A stretch of DNA of 64,000 nt, from the NCBI RefSeq assembly GCF_015555045.1, contig NZ_JADNJQ010000010.1, positions 1 to 64,000 on the forward strand, in the 5' to 3' direction. Positions 16,211 to 24,432 of the stretch are shown here, piece after piece (positions within the stretch are counted from its first letter, which is position 1; each line of letters starts with the position of its first letter). A model generated the notes under the pieces. The model did not search any database, was not told the DNA's origin, and was given only the letters and a program-made list of their open reading frames with translations. A program made the translations under genes and the position numbers. The stretch comes from Collinsella aerofaciens (lineage in GTDB: Bacteria; Actinomycetota; Coriobacteriia; Coriobacteriales; Coriobacteriaceae).

Positions 16211-17134
16211 CTAGCAGGCGGCCATGATGGGGGCAGCGACCTGCTTCTTACGGGAGAGGACGCCCGGCATCCAGACGCCGTCGTGCTCGTCGGCAATGCC
16301 CAGGCCCTTCTGAGCAGCCTCGGTCTCGCCCTCGAGCAGGACCTGCGAGCCCTCCTCCATGATGTCGGTGATGCACAGGACAATGCCGTCGGCACCCTTC
16401 TCGGCGGCGTAGGCGCGCATGGCCTCGCGGATCTCGTCGATCATGCCAAGCGCACGGCTCTTGTCGACGGTCTCGTACTGGCCGATGAGCAGCTTCTTGC
16501 CGGCGGGCTCGAACATCTTGATGTCGTTGCCGACCATCTCGGCAGCGGTGAAGGAGCCGGACGGGCGGGTAAGGAAGACCTCCATGCCAAACTTGACCGG
16601 GTCGACGCCCACCTGCTCGCCGAGCTTGGCGGCGACGGCGCGGTCGACATCGGTGGTGGTGGGGCTCTTGAGCATGAGCGTGTCGGTCATCATGGCCGAA
16701 AGCAGCAGCTTGGCCTGGACGTCGGAAAGCTCAACGCCGAGCACGCCGGCGAGCTTGGTGACGATGGTGCAGCTGGAGCCCCAGGGCAGGCAGATGTAGT
16801 GCAGCGGGCCGGCGGTCTCGAAGTCGCCGATGCGGTGATGGTCGACAACGCCAAAGACCGTGGCGTCCTTAAGGCCGGCGACGGACTGGGCGGACTCGTT
16901 GTGGTCGGTGAGGACGACGAGCTGACCGGCCTCGACGGACTCGATCACGCGAGGCTCGGCAATGCCGGCGTCGGCGAGCAGCTTGGCGGACTCTGCCGGA
17001 AGCTGACCAAGGGCGCAGGCCTCGTAGGTGTTGCCGGCATACTCAACCTGGTTGAGCAGCTGGGACAGGACGACGGCGCTCATGATGGCGTCGTTATCGG
17101 GGTTCTGGTGACCAAAGACAAGAACGTTTGCCAT
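16211..17134 (-). CDS. ppaC: Manganese-dependent inorganic pyrophosphatase, family II
   Basis: The 307-aa protein has the DHH-family motifs of family II enzymes: GHQNPDNDAI near the start, LTDHNE, VVDHHRIGDF, and the DHHA2-domain phosphate-binding basic residues late in the protein. It hydrolyses pyrophosphate to two phosphates, pulling biosynthetic reactions forward. Length is typical (about 310 aa) and there are no CBS domains, so it is the unregulated form. GGAGG precedes the ATG at 17134. It is monocistronic with its own terminator. Confidence 0.96.
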   Translation of the reverse strand: MANVLVFGHQNPDNDAIMSAVVLSQLLNQVEYAGNTYEACALGQLPAESAKLLADAGIAEPRVIESVEAGQLVVLTDHNESAQSVAGLKDATVFGVVDHHRIGDFETAGPLHYICLPWGSSCTIVTKLAGVLGVELSDVQAKLLLSAMMTDTLMLKSPTTTDVDRAVAAKLGEQVGVDPVKFGMEVFLTRPSGSFTAAEMVGNDIKMFEPAGKKLLIGQYETVDKSRALGMIDEIREAMRAYAAEKGADGIVLCITDIMEEGSQVLLEGETEAAQKGLGIADEHDGVWMPGVLSRKKQVAAPIMAAC

Positions 17135-17245
17135 GGATATCCTCCACTTGATATGTGTACTTGGACGTAGCTATGGTAGCACGCCGATGCCGAGCCTTCG
17201 CAGACGGAAGGGCCACGGCATGTTTTGGGGCAGGCACGGGGGCCA

Positions 17246-17295
17246 AGGCTGTCCCTTTTGCACCATGTTGGTGCAAAGCCTGTCCCCCTTGCACC
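17246..17295. repeat. GGGAC-type palindromes, TTGCACC arms
   Basis: Three copies of TTGCACC or its complement GGTGCAA alternate with GTCCC cores (CTGTCCC at about 17249 and CTGTCCCCC at about 17280). The element sits between ppaC and the glucokinase stop. Confidence 0.8.
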
Positions 17296-17297
17296 GA

Positions 17298-18251
17298 CTA
17301 TTTACCGGCGGCGCGCAGGGCTACGTAGGCGGCACCGATGATGCCGGCGTCGTTTCCGAGCGAAGCGACCTTAATGGGCGTCTCGCGCGAGGCGGAGAGC
17401 GCGTAGCGCTGGAAGTGCTCGCGAACTGCATCGAGGTAGACATCGGCCGAAGCGGACGCGCCGCCACCGATCAGGAACATCTCGGGGTCGACCACGTTGG
17501 CGATAAGCGCCAGGGCGCGGCCGAGGTAGTCGGCCATGGTGTCGGCCGCGGCAAGCGCGAGCTTGTCGCCCTCGCGGCAGGCCTGGAACACGTCCTTGGA
17601 ATCGGAGGGGCCGGTGAGCTCGATGGGCTCGACGCCCGCCTTCTTGCACTCGGCAAGGTAGTTGCTCACCACGCCGGTGGCGCTGGAATACTGCTCCAGA
17701 TGGCCATGGCCGCCACAGCCGCAGGTGCGCTCCTCGGCCGGGTTCAGGCACATGTGGCCAATCTCGCCGCCGGCGCCCACAACGCCCGATACCACGTCGC
17801 CGTTAACGATAACGCCGCCGCCCACGCCGGTACCGATGGTGACCATCACCACGTTCTGCACACCCTTGGCAGAGCCGAGCCAGGCCTCGCCCATGGCAGC
17901 GGCGTTGGCATCGTTTTCATACTTAACGACCGCATCGGGGCAGTGCTTCTGAATGGCGACCCTCAGCTCGGGCAGGTTAATGGCAATGTTGGCCTTGACC
18001 TTGGCATCGCCCGACGCCGGGATGGGGCACGGAACGGCCAGGCCAATGCCCGCCACAAAGGCACGCGGAATCTGTGCCTTGGCGACCACCTGGTCGATAG
18101 CCTCGGTCACCGCGGCAAAGCCTGCGGCGTCAACGATAGGAGGCGTGGGCACGCTGGCCTTGGCAAGCAGGTTGCCGTCCTCGTCGAACAGGCCCTCCTT
18201 AACCGAAGTGCCGCCGACGTCGATGCCGATGTAGTACTGCTTAGGTTCCAT
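17298..18251 (-). CDS. glk: ROK family glucokinase
   Basis: The 317-aa ROK kinase has the ATP-binding motif GIDVGGTSVKEGLFDEDG at the N-terminus, VENDANAAA-like KYENDANAAAMGE, and GTGVGGGVIVNG. It phosphorylates glucose with ATP. The zinc motif reads RTCGCGGHGHLEQ, so the last of the three conserved cysteines (GC in CxCGxxGC) is His. An in-frame extension to 18317 lacks support; ATG 18251 has AAAGGTGG upstream. It lies downstream of the beta-glucoside PTS genes after a terminator. There it would trap the free glucose released when the imported phospho-disaccharide is split. Confidence 0.94.
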   Translation of the reverse strand: MEPKQYYIGIDVGGTSVKEGLFDEDGNLLAKASVPTPPIVDAAGFAAVTEAIDQVVAKAQIPRAFVAGIGLAVPCPIPASGDAKVKANIAINLPELRVAIQKHCPDAVVKYENDANAAAMGEAWLGSAKGVQNVVMVTIGTGVGGGVIVNGDVVSGVVGAGGEIGHMCLNPAEERTCGCGGHGHLEQYSSATGVVSNYLAECKKAGVEPIELTGPSDSKDVFQACREGDKLALAAADTMADYLGRALALIANVVDPEMFLIGGGASASADVYLDAVREHFQRYALSASRETPIKVASLGNDAGIIGAAYVALRAAGK

Positions 18252-18305
18252 GGGAGCCCACCTTTCTCGTTTAAACATTGCCTGTATGGTACCGCTCTCA
18301 AGGCA

Positions 18306-18346
18306 AAAACCTACCAAAAAGGGACAGGTTTGTTTTGGCAGGTTTT
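18306..18346. repeat. GGGAC-type palindrome, TTTTGGCAGGTTTT arms
   Basis: Arms of 14 nt (18306-18319 and 18333-18346, one mismatch) enclose the core GGGACAGGTTTG. The arm word recurs in the elements at 22193-22290 and 63910-63932. Confidence 0.8.
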
Positions 18347-18394
18347 ATCTGGGGTAACGCAATTGGCTGCCCAACAGGCCGCGCAAGACCATCC

Positions 18395-18433
18395 CCAAAA
18401 ATAAAGGCGCCGGGAGGCGGAGGCTCCCGGCGC
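18395..18433 (-). terminator. Terminator of the beta-glucoside PTS operon
   Basis: Stem GGCGCCGGGAG/CTCCCGGCGCC followed on the minus strand by TTTATTTTTGG. It separates the IIA gene from glucokinase. Confidence 0.9.
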
Positions 18434-18492
18434 CCGTCAAAGGGACTATGTTGTCTGTTGGACCGCACGGTCCGTCGCGGCGATAACGCCGA

Positions 18493-18825
18493 CTAGGCCT
18501 GAAGTGCCTGCAGCTGCTTGTGAACCTCGATGAGCTCCGTCGCCATGACGCGCATGGTCTCGGTGCCGGCCATCTGGTCCTCGGCATGCAGCAAAATCAA
18601 CGGGGCCTCGCCGTTACGTTCGCCGTTGGCCTCCTTCTTCAGAAGCCCCATGTGAACATCGTGGCCACCGTTATAGGCCTCGTCGCCCTGCTTGATAAGC
18701 TCCTCGGCGGCGTCAAAATCGCCCTCCTTGGCCTTTTGCACGGCATTGATGTACATGCTCTTGGCGGTACCGACGTAGCTGATGATCTCAAAGCAGGTCA
18801 TCTGCAGTTCGTTCATATCCTCCAT
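18493..18825 (-). CDS. celC: PTS lactose/cellobiose-type IIA component
   Basis: The roughly 110-aa helical protein matches LacF/CelC IIA. The phosphorylated histidine is in ILLHAEDQMAG at about residue 75. It takes phosphate from HPr and passes it to the IIB cysteine. A frame opening with GTG at 18834 directly after the IIB stop is possible; I favour ATG 18825, which has TAGGTG 6 nt upstream, while ATG 18816 (MNELQM) is too close to GGAGG. It is the last gene of the cellobiose operon. Confidence 0.93.
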   Translation of the reverse strand: MEDMNELQMTCFEIISYVGTAKSMYINAVQKAKEGDFDAAEELIKQGDEAYNGGHDVHMGLLKKEANGERNGEAPLILLHAEDQMAGTETMRVMATELIEVHKQLQALQA

Positions 18826-18834
18826 GCAGAGCAC

Positions 18835-19137
18835 CTAGCCCATCACGCTGACGCAGTGGTCGATGATGCCGGCAGCGTTCATGCGGCCGTAGTCGACCAT
18901 GTTGATGACCTCGACCGGAAAACGACCGGCGGCCTCCTTCTCAAAATCGCCCTTGGTGTAGCCGATCTGCGGACCAAGCAGCAACATGTCGCACTCGTCC
19001 AGGTGATCGTGGGCCTCGTTCATGGGACGAGCCTCGACCTCAATATCCAGACCACGGTTTGCAACCTCGGCCTGCATCTTCTGGACCAGCAGGCTCGTGG
19101 ACATACCGGCATTGCAGCAGAGCATGATCTTCTTCAT
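18835..19137 (-). CDS. celA: PTS lactose/cellobiose-type IIB component
   Basis: The 100-aa protein shows the cellobiose IIB start with the phosphocysteine in MLCCNAGMSTSLLV (residues 5-18). It receives phosphate from IIA and phosphorylates the sugar carried by IIC. Which of the two adjacent cysteines is modified cannot be certain; by family position it is C8. AAGGAGG precedes the ATG. It sits between IIC and IIA, in operon order. Confidence 0.95.
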   Translation of the reverse strand: MKKIMLCCNAGMSTSLLVQKMQAEVANRGLDIEVEARPMNEAHDHLDECDMLLLGPQIGYTKGDFEKEAAGRFPVEVINMVDYGRMNAAGIIDHCVSVMG

Positions 19138-19298
19138 GGTTTCCTCCTTATAACTGCGCGGCGCGCAGACGACAACTGGTTTTATTCCTTGCGGCTATTG
19201 TGCCCACCCCCCTGCATCTTTACACAAGGGAGAGAGCTGCGGGCACCGGCGCCGCGTACCGGCGCCCGCAAAGGTGAAAGGGACGAACGTTAGGCGTT

Positions 19299-20642
19299 CT
19301 ACTCGGCGAGAGCCTCCTGCTTGGCGATTGCCTTCTCGGAAATCTTCATAAAGGGCAGGTAGACGGCCATGCCAATGACAATCTCGATAGCCTGCCACAC
19401 GCCAGCGCGCCAGTCAAAGCCCGTAGCGAGCAGGGCATTGATGACGGGAGGCATGGTCCAGGGCACCTGGGCGATGCAGGGGCTGATGATGCCTGCGCAG
19501 GTAAGGCCATAGGTGATGCCGATGAACAGGTCGGGAAGGAGGACAAACGGAATCATGAGCGGCAGGTTGTACACGATGGGGTAACCGTAGATAACCGGCT
19601 CGTTGATGTTGAACAGACCAGGCAGGATAGCCATCTTGGAAACGGTCTCGGAAGCCTTGTTTTTGGAGAACAGGAGCGTGTCGAGCAGGAGCATGAGGGT
19701 GCAGCCCGAGCCGCCGATGAGGGCGAAGCTGTTAACGATCTGCATGTTCATGTAGTGATCGGGCTGGATGGTGCCACCGGCGGCAAAGGTAGCCATGTTG
19801 TCGACGATGAGCATGGTCAGGATCGGCTCGACGGTAGCGCCAGAGATGGTGGACTGGTGAATACCGACGCAGAACAGCAGGTTAGCAAGGGTGTAGATGA
19901 GGATAACAGCCCACGGACCAGCGTTCATGATGCTCTTGAGCGGGTTGGAGATGCACGTGGAGATGATGGTGCACAGATCGGTGCCGGCGCACACGGCGAG
20001 CAGGGCTGCGGCAAGAGCGAAGACCGCGAGGTTAAGCAGCATCGGAATCATGACGTTGAAGGAGTTGGAGACCGCGGGAGGCACGCCCTCGCCCAGCTTA
20101 ACCTTGAGCTTCTCGACGCCAGAAATCTTGATGAAGAGCGAGACGGAAAGCAGGGCGATGATAATAGCCGAGAACAGACCGTTGGTGCCGGTGTTGGCAG
20201 TCGAAAGGGCGCCCGTGACCTCGGCGGAGGTGATCTTGTCGGTGAGCAGTGGGCTCGTGGCGGCAAGCGTGGCGGTGATCTGCTGCGGCATCATGATGAC
20301 GAAGGCAGAGATAGCGACGACCATGCAAGCAAGCGGATTATCGAAGCGCTTGTTCTTAGCGAGGCTGTAGCCAATCAATCCGGCCAAGATAATGGCAGAG
20401 ACGTTGAGGGTGCCCAGCGTAATCGCCGAACCCCACGTCTGAAGGTTGGCAAGGCCCGCCGCATCGAGCGGGAACAGAGGGAACACGACGTTGTTAATAA
20501 GAACCGCGATACCCGCAAGGATATAGAGCGGCGTGATGGTCGCGAAGGCGTCACGCAGGGAACGCAGGTGAACCTGGTTTCCCACCTTCGCAGAGACCTC
20601 GGCAAACTTGTCGAGGAAGCTCTTTCCGTTGTCACTGGCCAT
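19299..20642 (-). CDS. celB: PTS cellobiose-type IIC permease
   Basis: The 447-aa membrane protein has about ten hydrophobic segments and the IIC motif region FNINEPVIYGYPIVYN, typical of the lactose/diacetylchitobiose/cellobiose family. It forms the sugar channel. TTAGGAG precedes ATG 20642. The 161-nt gap to IIB contains a GC-rich hairpin (near 19237-19270) that could lower or stabilise expression of the soluble subunits. Confidence 0.95.
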   Translation of the reverse strand: MASDNGKSFLDKFAEVSAKVGNQVHLRSLRDAFATITPLYILAGIAVLINNVVFPLFPLDAAGLANLQTWGSAITLGTLNVSAIILAGLIGYSLAKNKRFDNPLACMVVAISAFVIMMPQQITATLAATSPLLTDKITSAEVTGALSTANTGTNGLFSAIIIALLSVSLFIKISGVEKLKVKLGEGVPPAVSNSFNVMIPMLLNLAVFALAAALLAVCAGTDLCTIISTCISNPLKSIMNAGPWAVILIYTLANLLFCVGIHQSTISGATVEPILTMLIVDNMATFAAGGTIQPDHYMNMQIVNSFALIGGSGCTLMLLLDTLLFSKNKASETVSKMAILPGLFNINEPVIYGYPIVYNLPLMIPFVLLPDLFIGITYGLTCAGIISPCIAQVPWTMPPVINALLATGFDWRAGVWQAIEIVIGMAVYLPFMKISEKAIAKQEALAE

Positions 20643-20761
20643 GATTGCTCCTAACTTTCAAATCCGGCCTTTCCTATGCGCACGGTGGTCTGTCGCCCTC
20701 TGCCACCAGATGTGCCATGTGTTGCGCGCGGCGGCGCGCGGTCTGGACGTTCGTCCGGTCG

Positions 20762-22162
20762 CTAATCAACCACGTGGGTCGTGGCGACCTGTTTGAGCCA
20801 GGCCGCCGACTTCTTAAGACGGCGCTTATAGCCATCCATCAGATCGACCTCGACAAAGCCATAGCGATTCTTAAAGGCATTGGCCCAAGACCAGTTATCG
20901 ATGACGGCCCAATAATGGTATCCGCGGCACTTGGCGCCCTCGTCGATGGCCTTGGCCACCCACTCCAGGTGCTGACGTACAAAGTCGACGCGGTAGTCAT
21001 CCTGGATGGTTCCTTCGGCGTCACGGTTCTTGTATTCGTCCATGATGCCGATGCCGTTCTCGGAAACGAACCACTCAAGATCGGGGTAGTTCTTAGCGCA
21101 GTCCATGCCAAAGTCGTAGAGGCCCTGCGGGTAGATCTCCCAGCCGCGGCTCTCGTTCATAACGGCGTCGGGCCATACGTACTCGTCGGCAAAGTGCGGC
21201 AGGCCGTACTGGTCGACCTTGCTCGCCGGCGCCTGAACACGCGTGGGGTGGTAGTAGTTGCAGCCTAGCCAGTCGACAACACCCTGCTTGAGGATCTCTT
21301 GGTCGCCGGCGCGGAACGGGAGCTTAACGCCGCCCTCGGCCAGGCTGTCGAGCACGTCGGCAGGAAGCTCGCCCTTGGTGATGAGGTCGAGCCACCAGCG
21401 GTTGTTGATGCCGCTGGTCATGCGCACGGCCTCGAGGTCCGCCTCGCTGGGGTTCTCCTTGGTGTAGACCGGGGTAAAGCAGTTGATCATGCCGATCTTG
21501 GCATCGGCGCGAATAGCGCCCTCGTCATAGGCGCGACGATAGTTGGCCACGGCCAGCGCGTGCGCCAGCGAGATGTGATACTGCACGGTGCGGGCGCGGT
21601 TGAAGTCGTGGAGCTGCGGGAACCACACGCCCTCCTGATAGCGCTGCTCGGGCTCGACGATGGGCTCGTTAAAGGTGAACCAGTACTTAATCTCCTGGCC
21701 AAACTCGTGGAAGGCGACGTCGGCGTAATGTGCGTAAGCCTCGACAACCTCACGGCTCTCCCAGCCGCCACGGTTAAAGAGGTAGGTGGGCATGTCAAAG
21801 TGGTACAAGTTGACAAACGGCTCCAAGCCGGCTTCGCGAGAGGCGCGGAACAACTCGTGATACCACGCGGCACCTTCCTCGTTGAGGTTGCCGTCGGCAT
21901 CGAGCAGACGGCTCCACTGGATGGAAGTGCGATAGGTATCCAGACCCAAGTCCTTCAAAATGCGAAGGTCTTCCTGGTACTTGGCCATAAAGTCATTGCC
22001 GGCGTAAGAGCCAACGCGGTTGTAGAACGAACCCAGATCCTGGATGGACCAGGTGTCCCACAGGTTCTCGAGCTTGCCGCCCTGGTTCCACTGACCCTCA
22101 GTCTGCGGGCCGGACATAGCAGCGCCAAAGAAGAAGTCGTTGGGCAGCTGATACTGTGCCAT
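20762..22162 (-). CDS. GH1 (6-phospho-)beta-glucosidase
   Basis: The 466-aa enzyme is glycoside hydrolase family 1: acid/base Glu in YWFTFNEPIV and nucleophile Glu in WFVSENGIGIM. Next to a cellobiose PTS it should split a 6-phospho-disaccharide into glucose-6-phosphate and glucose. The late segment NWSWANAFKNRYGF has the Ser and Tyr used by 6-phospho-glycosidases to bind phosphate, where plain beta-glucosidases have Glu, but the usual Lys position is Asn with a Lys one residue earlier. The start is ATG 22162 with GAGGA upstream (a TTG directly before is less likely). It heads the operon GH1-IIC-IIB-IIA. Confidence 0.93.
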   Translation of the reverse strand: MAQYQLPNDFFFGAAMSGPQTEGQWNQGGKLENLWDTWSIQDLGSFYNRVGSYAGNDFMAKYQEDLRILKDLGLDTYRTSIQWSRLLDADGNLNEEGAAWYHELFRASREAGLEPFVNLYHFDMPTYLFNRGGWESREVVEAYAHYADVAFHEFGQEIKYWFTFNEPIVEPEQRYQEGVWFPQLHDFNRARTVQYHISLAHALAVANYRRAYDEGAIRADAKIGMINCFTPVYTKENPSEADLEAVRMTSGINNRWWLDLITKGELPADVLDSLAEGGVKLPFRAGDQEILKQGVVDWLGCNYYHPTRVQAPASKVDQYGLPHFADEYVWPDAVMNESRGWEIYPQGLYDFGMDCAKNYPDLEWFVSENGIGIMDEYKNRDAEGTIQDDYRVDFVRQHLEWVAKAIDEGAKCRGYHYWAVIDNWSWANAFKNRYGFVEVDLMDGYKRRLKKSAAWLKQVATTHVVD

Positions 22163-22192
22163 CAAAGTCCTCGCTTTCGTGTTCTAGAGCTT

Positions 22193-22290
22193 CCGGTTGG
22201 AGACGGGTTTGCTTTGGCAGGTTATCCGGCGCGGGCGCGCACCGGCCATACCGATATCCAACCCGCCAAAACAAAACCGTCCCCAAACGG
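22193..22290. repeat. GGGAC-type imperfect palindrome, TTTTGGC-GGGTTGG arms
   Basis: Two imperfect arms of about 33 nt face each other. The left carries GAGACGGGTTTGCTTTGGC, and the right, read in reverse, GGGGACGGTTTTGTTTTGGC. Between them is a GC-rich hairpin. It lies in the leader of the GH1 operon, between promoter and gene. Confidence 0.8.
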
Positions 22291-22329
22291 TCGATCCTGT
22301 TGTGCGGAAGGATTCCGTTCGTTGCTTAA

Positions 22330-22357
22330 ACTATAGCGCTCTAATTTTAAAAGTAAA
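22330..22357 (-). promoter_or_regulatory. Candidate promoter of the GH1-PTS operon
   Basis: On the minus strand TTTACT (22352-22357) and TATAGT (22330-22335) are 16 nt apart. The -35 overlaps the left AAAAGTAA motif, as expected for repression by the divergent GntR protein. Confidence 0.55.
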
Positions 22358-22436
22358 GCGTCTTTTTCTTTTTTCTTTCTCGAACTTCTTAGATAAAAGT
22401 AATATGGATGCCCTGTTGAGGGTTATACTTACTTTT
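22349..22436. promoter_or_regulatory. Three AAAAGTAA motifs, candidate GntR operators
   Basis: AAAAGTAA occurs at 22349-22356 and 22395-22402, and inverted at 22429-22436. The first overlaps the GH1 promoter -35 and the last lies in the spacer of a gntR promoter candidate (TTGAGG 22416-22421, TATTCA 22439-22444). The region is AT-rich, so chance copies are possible. Confidence 0.45.
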
Positions 22437-22466
22437 TGTATTCATATATGTCGGAAAGGAGGTTCC

Positions 22467-23186
22467 ATGATTCCCAAATACGAGGCGATAGCTGCAGATA
22501 TTCGTCGAAGTATCGAGGATGGCGCTCTTAAACCGGGCGACAAGCTTCCCACCGTCGTTGAGTTCTGTGAGCTCTATAGCGTTTCCAAAATCACCGTCAA
22601 ACGAGCTATCGAGCAAATCACCGAGGAAGGTCTTATTACCAGCCGGCGCGGATCGGGCACCTACGTTAAGGACACGGCGGGACTTCCCGGCCAGGCGTTT
22701 TTCCAGGGCAAAAACGACCGTGCCCAGGGCTTTTCGTATGAGCACCGCGGGGAAAAGGTGACCTCGGTGGTCTACGATTTCTCGATTGTTAATCCACCAG
22801 CGGACATCGCAGCCCAGCTGGGAATTGCCGAGGATGACTTTGCCTATCACGTCGTGCGCGTGCGTCAGGCCGATGGGAAGCCCATCGTTATCGAGTACAC
22901 CTACATGCCCCTCGAGCTGATTCCGGGGCTGAAAAAGAAGGACCTGTACGGATCGGTCTACCATTTCATCCGCGAGCAATGCGGGCTGAAAATTTCGAGC
23001 TTCCACCGTACCATTCGCGCCGTGGCAGCAACCGAGGAAGAAGCCGAGCGCCTGGACACCAAGCCTGGCTCTCCCCTGCTCGAGCTCACCCAGATTGGCT
23101 TTTTGGACAGCGGCGCCGCCTTTGAGTATTCGGTCTCGCGCAACGTTGGCGACCGCTTTGAGTTGCACAACGTAACGTTGGCATAG
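22467..23186 (+). CDS. GntR/HutC family regulator with UTRA domain
   Basis: The 239-aa protein has an N-terminal winged helix of GntR type (residues 1-70, with GDKLPTVVEFCELYSVSKIT and GLITSRRGSGTYV) and a UTRA ligand domain (about 90-235). UTRA regulators usually sense phosphorylated sugars. Divergent placement points to control of the GH1-PTS operon, probably with a phospho-disaccharide or glucose-6-phosphate as inducer (inference). The start is ATG 22467 with AAAGGAGG 6 nt upstream; a much longer frame from 22197 has no such site. manA follows in the same direction after about 70 nt. Confidence 0.93.
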   Translation: MIPKYEAIAADIRRSIEDGALKPGDKLPTVVEFCELYSVSKITVKRAIEQITEEGLITSRRGSGTYVKDTAGLPGQAFFQGKNDRAQGFSYEHRGEKVTSVVYDFSIVNPPADIAAQLGIAEDDFAYHVVRVRQADGKPIVIEYTYMPLELIPGLKKKDLYGSVYHFIREQCGLKISSFHRTIRAVAATEEEAERLDTKPGSPLLELTQIGFLDSGAAFEYSVSRNVGDRFELHNVTLA

Positions 23187-23259
23187 GTTTTTGCAGTCAT
23201 GCGGGCGCTCGTTTTGAACAGTTTTACGCAGCGCCCGCGCAACACAATGAGGTATGAAT

Positions 23260-24192
23260 ATGTCCGATTTGATTAAACTGACGCCGATCTTCCACGAGAA
23301 GATCTGGGGCGGTCGCCAGCTCGAAACCGTATTTGGCTACGACATTCCCGATGGCCCCATCGGTGAGTGCTGGGCCATCTCGGCCCACCCCAACGGCGAC
23401 TGCCAGATTGCGGAGGGCCCGTATGCCGGCCACACGCTGTCGTGGCTGTGGGCCGAGCATCGCGAGCTCTTTGGCAACTGCGAGGGCAAGGAGTTCCCGC
23501 TGCTCATTAAGATTCTGGACGCCAAGGACGACCTTTCGATCCAGATTCATCCCAACGACGAGTACGCTGCCGAGCACGAGAACGGTAGCCTGGGCAAAAC
23601 CGAGTGTTGGTATGTGCTGGACTGCGAGCCCGACGCCACGATCATCGTCGGCCAGCGTGCCAAGGACCGCGCCGAGGCCGCACAAATGATCGAGGAAGGA
23701 CGTTGGGACGACATGCTCAACGTGTTGCCGATTCACAAGGGCGACTTTTTCCAGATTGATTCCGGTACCGTGCACGCCATCAAGACCGGCACGCTCATTT
23801 TGGAGACGCAGCAGTCGAGCGACGTGACGTATCGTCTGTACGACTACGACCGTCCCGGCACTGACGGCAACCTGCGCCCGCTGCACATTGAGCAGAGCCT
23901 CGACTGCATCGACTTTGATGCTCAGGCTCCGACCGACGGCACGGTGACCGCGCCCGAGGTGGACGGCGTGACCGAGCTCGAGTCCAACCCCTGCTACACC
24001 GTCGATCGCGTGCGCGTCAACGGCAGCAAGACCCTCGACCAGCGCTGGCCCTTCATGTGCCTGTCGGTCATCGACGGCGAAGGCACCGTCTGCGGCGACC
24101 CCGTCCACAAGGGAAGCCACCTGTTGGCCCCGAGCACCGTCAGCTCCATCGACCTCGAAGGCAAGATGGAACTGATCATCAGCCACCTGTAG
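23260..24192 (+). CDS. manA: Mannose-6-phosphate isomerase, class I
   Basis: The 310-aa zinc enzyme has the cupin metal site residues in LSIQIHPNDEYA, GKTECWYVL and DSGTVHAIKTG, as in short bacterial ManA/PMI proteins. It interconverts mannose-6-phosphate and fructose-6-phosphate. ATG 23254 is in frame two codons earlier, but GAGGT is 6 nt before ATG 23260, so I prefer the latter. It follows gntR and may share its transcript, which would add mannose use to the sugar locus. The nested palindromic element begins 17 nt after its stop. Confidence 0.94.
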   Translation: MSDLIKLTPIFHEKIWGGRQLETVFGYDIPDGPIGECWAISAHPNGDCQIAEGPYAGHTLSWLWAEHRELFGNCEGKEFPLLIKILDAKDDLSIQIHPNDEYAAEHENGSLGKTECWYVLDCEPDATIIVGQRAKDRAEAAQMIEEGRWDDMLNVLPIHKGDFFQIDSGTVHAIKTGTLILETQQSSDVTYRLYDYDRPGTDGNLRPLHIEQSLDCIDFDAQAPTDGTVTAPEVDGVTELESNPCYTVDRVRVNGSKTLDQRWPFMCLSVIDGEGTVCGDPVHKGSHLLAPSTVSSIDLEGKMELIISHL

Positions 24193-24209
24193 GTCACCGG
24201 TCCCCAAGC

Positions 24210-24340
24210 GCTCGCCGGGACGGGGCGCGGGGTTTGGTCGCCTGCTCGGACAGTCCTGCTCGCACGGAGAGCACATTAAGTGCTCTCCGGCTCGTGCGGA
24301 ACTCGCGATCGACCAAACCCCGCATCCCATCCCGGCGAGC
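24210..24340 (+). repeat. Nested palindromic element, copy 1 (after manA)
   Basis: Outer arms 24210-24240 and 24310-24340 pair over 31 nt with a few mismatches, some of which are G-T pairs. The 69-nt core holds CCTGCTCGGACAGTCCTGC, an inner 9-bp stem GGAGAGCAC/GTGCTCTCC with loop ATTAA (24266-24288), and GTGCGGAACTCGCGAT. The core is shared, in reverse orientation on the map, with 26440-26569, where inner stem pairs differ compensatorily and the outer arms are unrelated. In both cases the element has the same orientation relative to the gene ending just before it (manA, pcrA). Confidence 0.9.
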
Positions 24341-24360
24341 CTCTGGCTAGTAACGACAAT

Positions 24361-24412
24361 CAAAACGCAACAAGGGGCTCCCCCGCTCATCAAACGGGAG
24401 AGCCCCTCACCA
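24361..24412 (-). terminator. Hairpin terminator of the AbiE-like cassette
   Basis: GGGGCTCCCCCG pairs with CGGGAGAGCCCC (one mismatch). On the minus strand the stem is followed by TTGTTGCGTTTTGA. The first 25 bp (24361-24385) are identical to 26309-26333. Confidence 0.8.
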
Positions 24413-24432
24413 TACATAACGAATCAAGGTGC

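Noticed and set aside
19234-19275. Hairpin in the IIC-IIB gap as a terminator
   Set aside because: GC-rich stem without a T run; may affect mRNA stability but does not qualify as a terminator.
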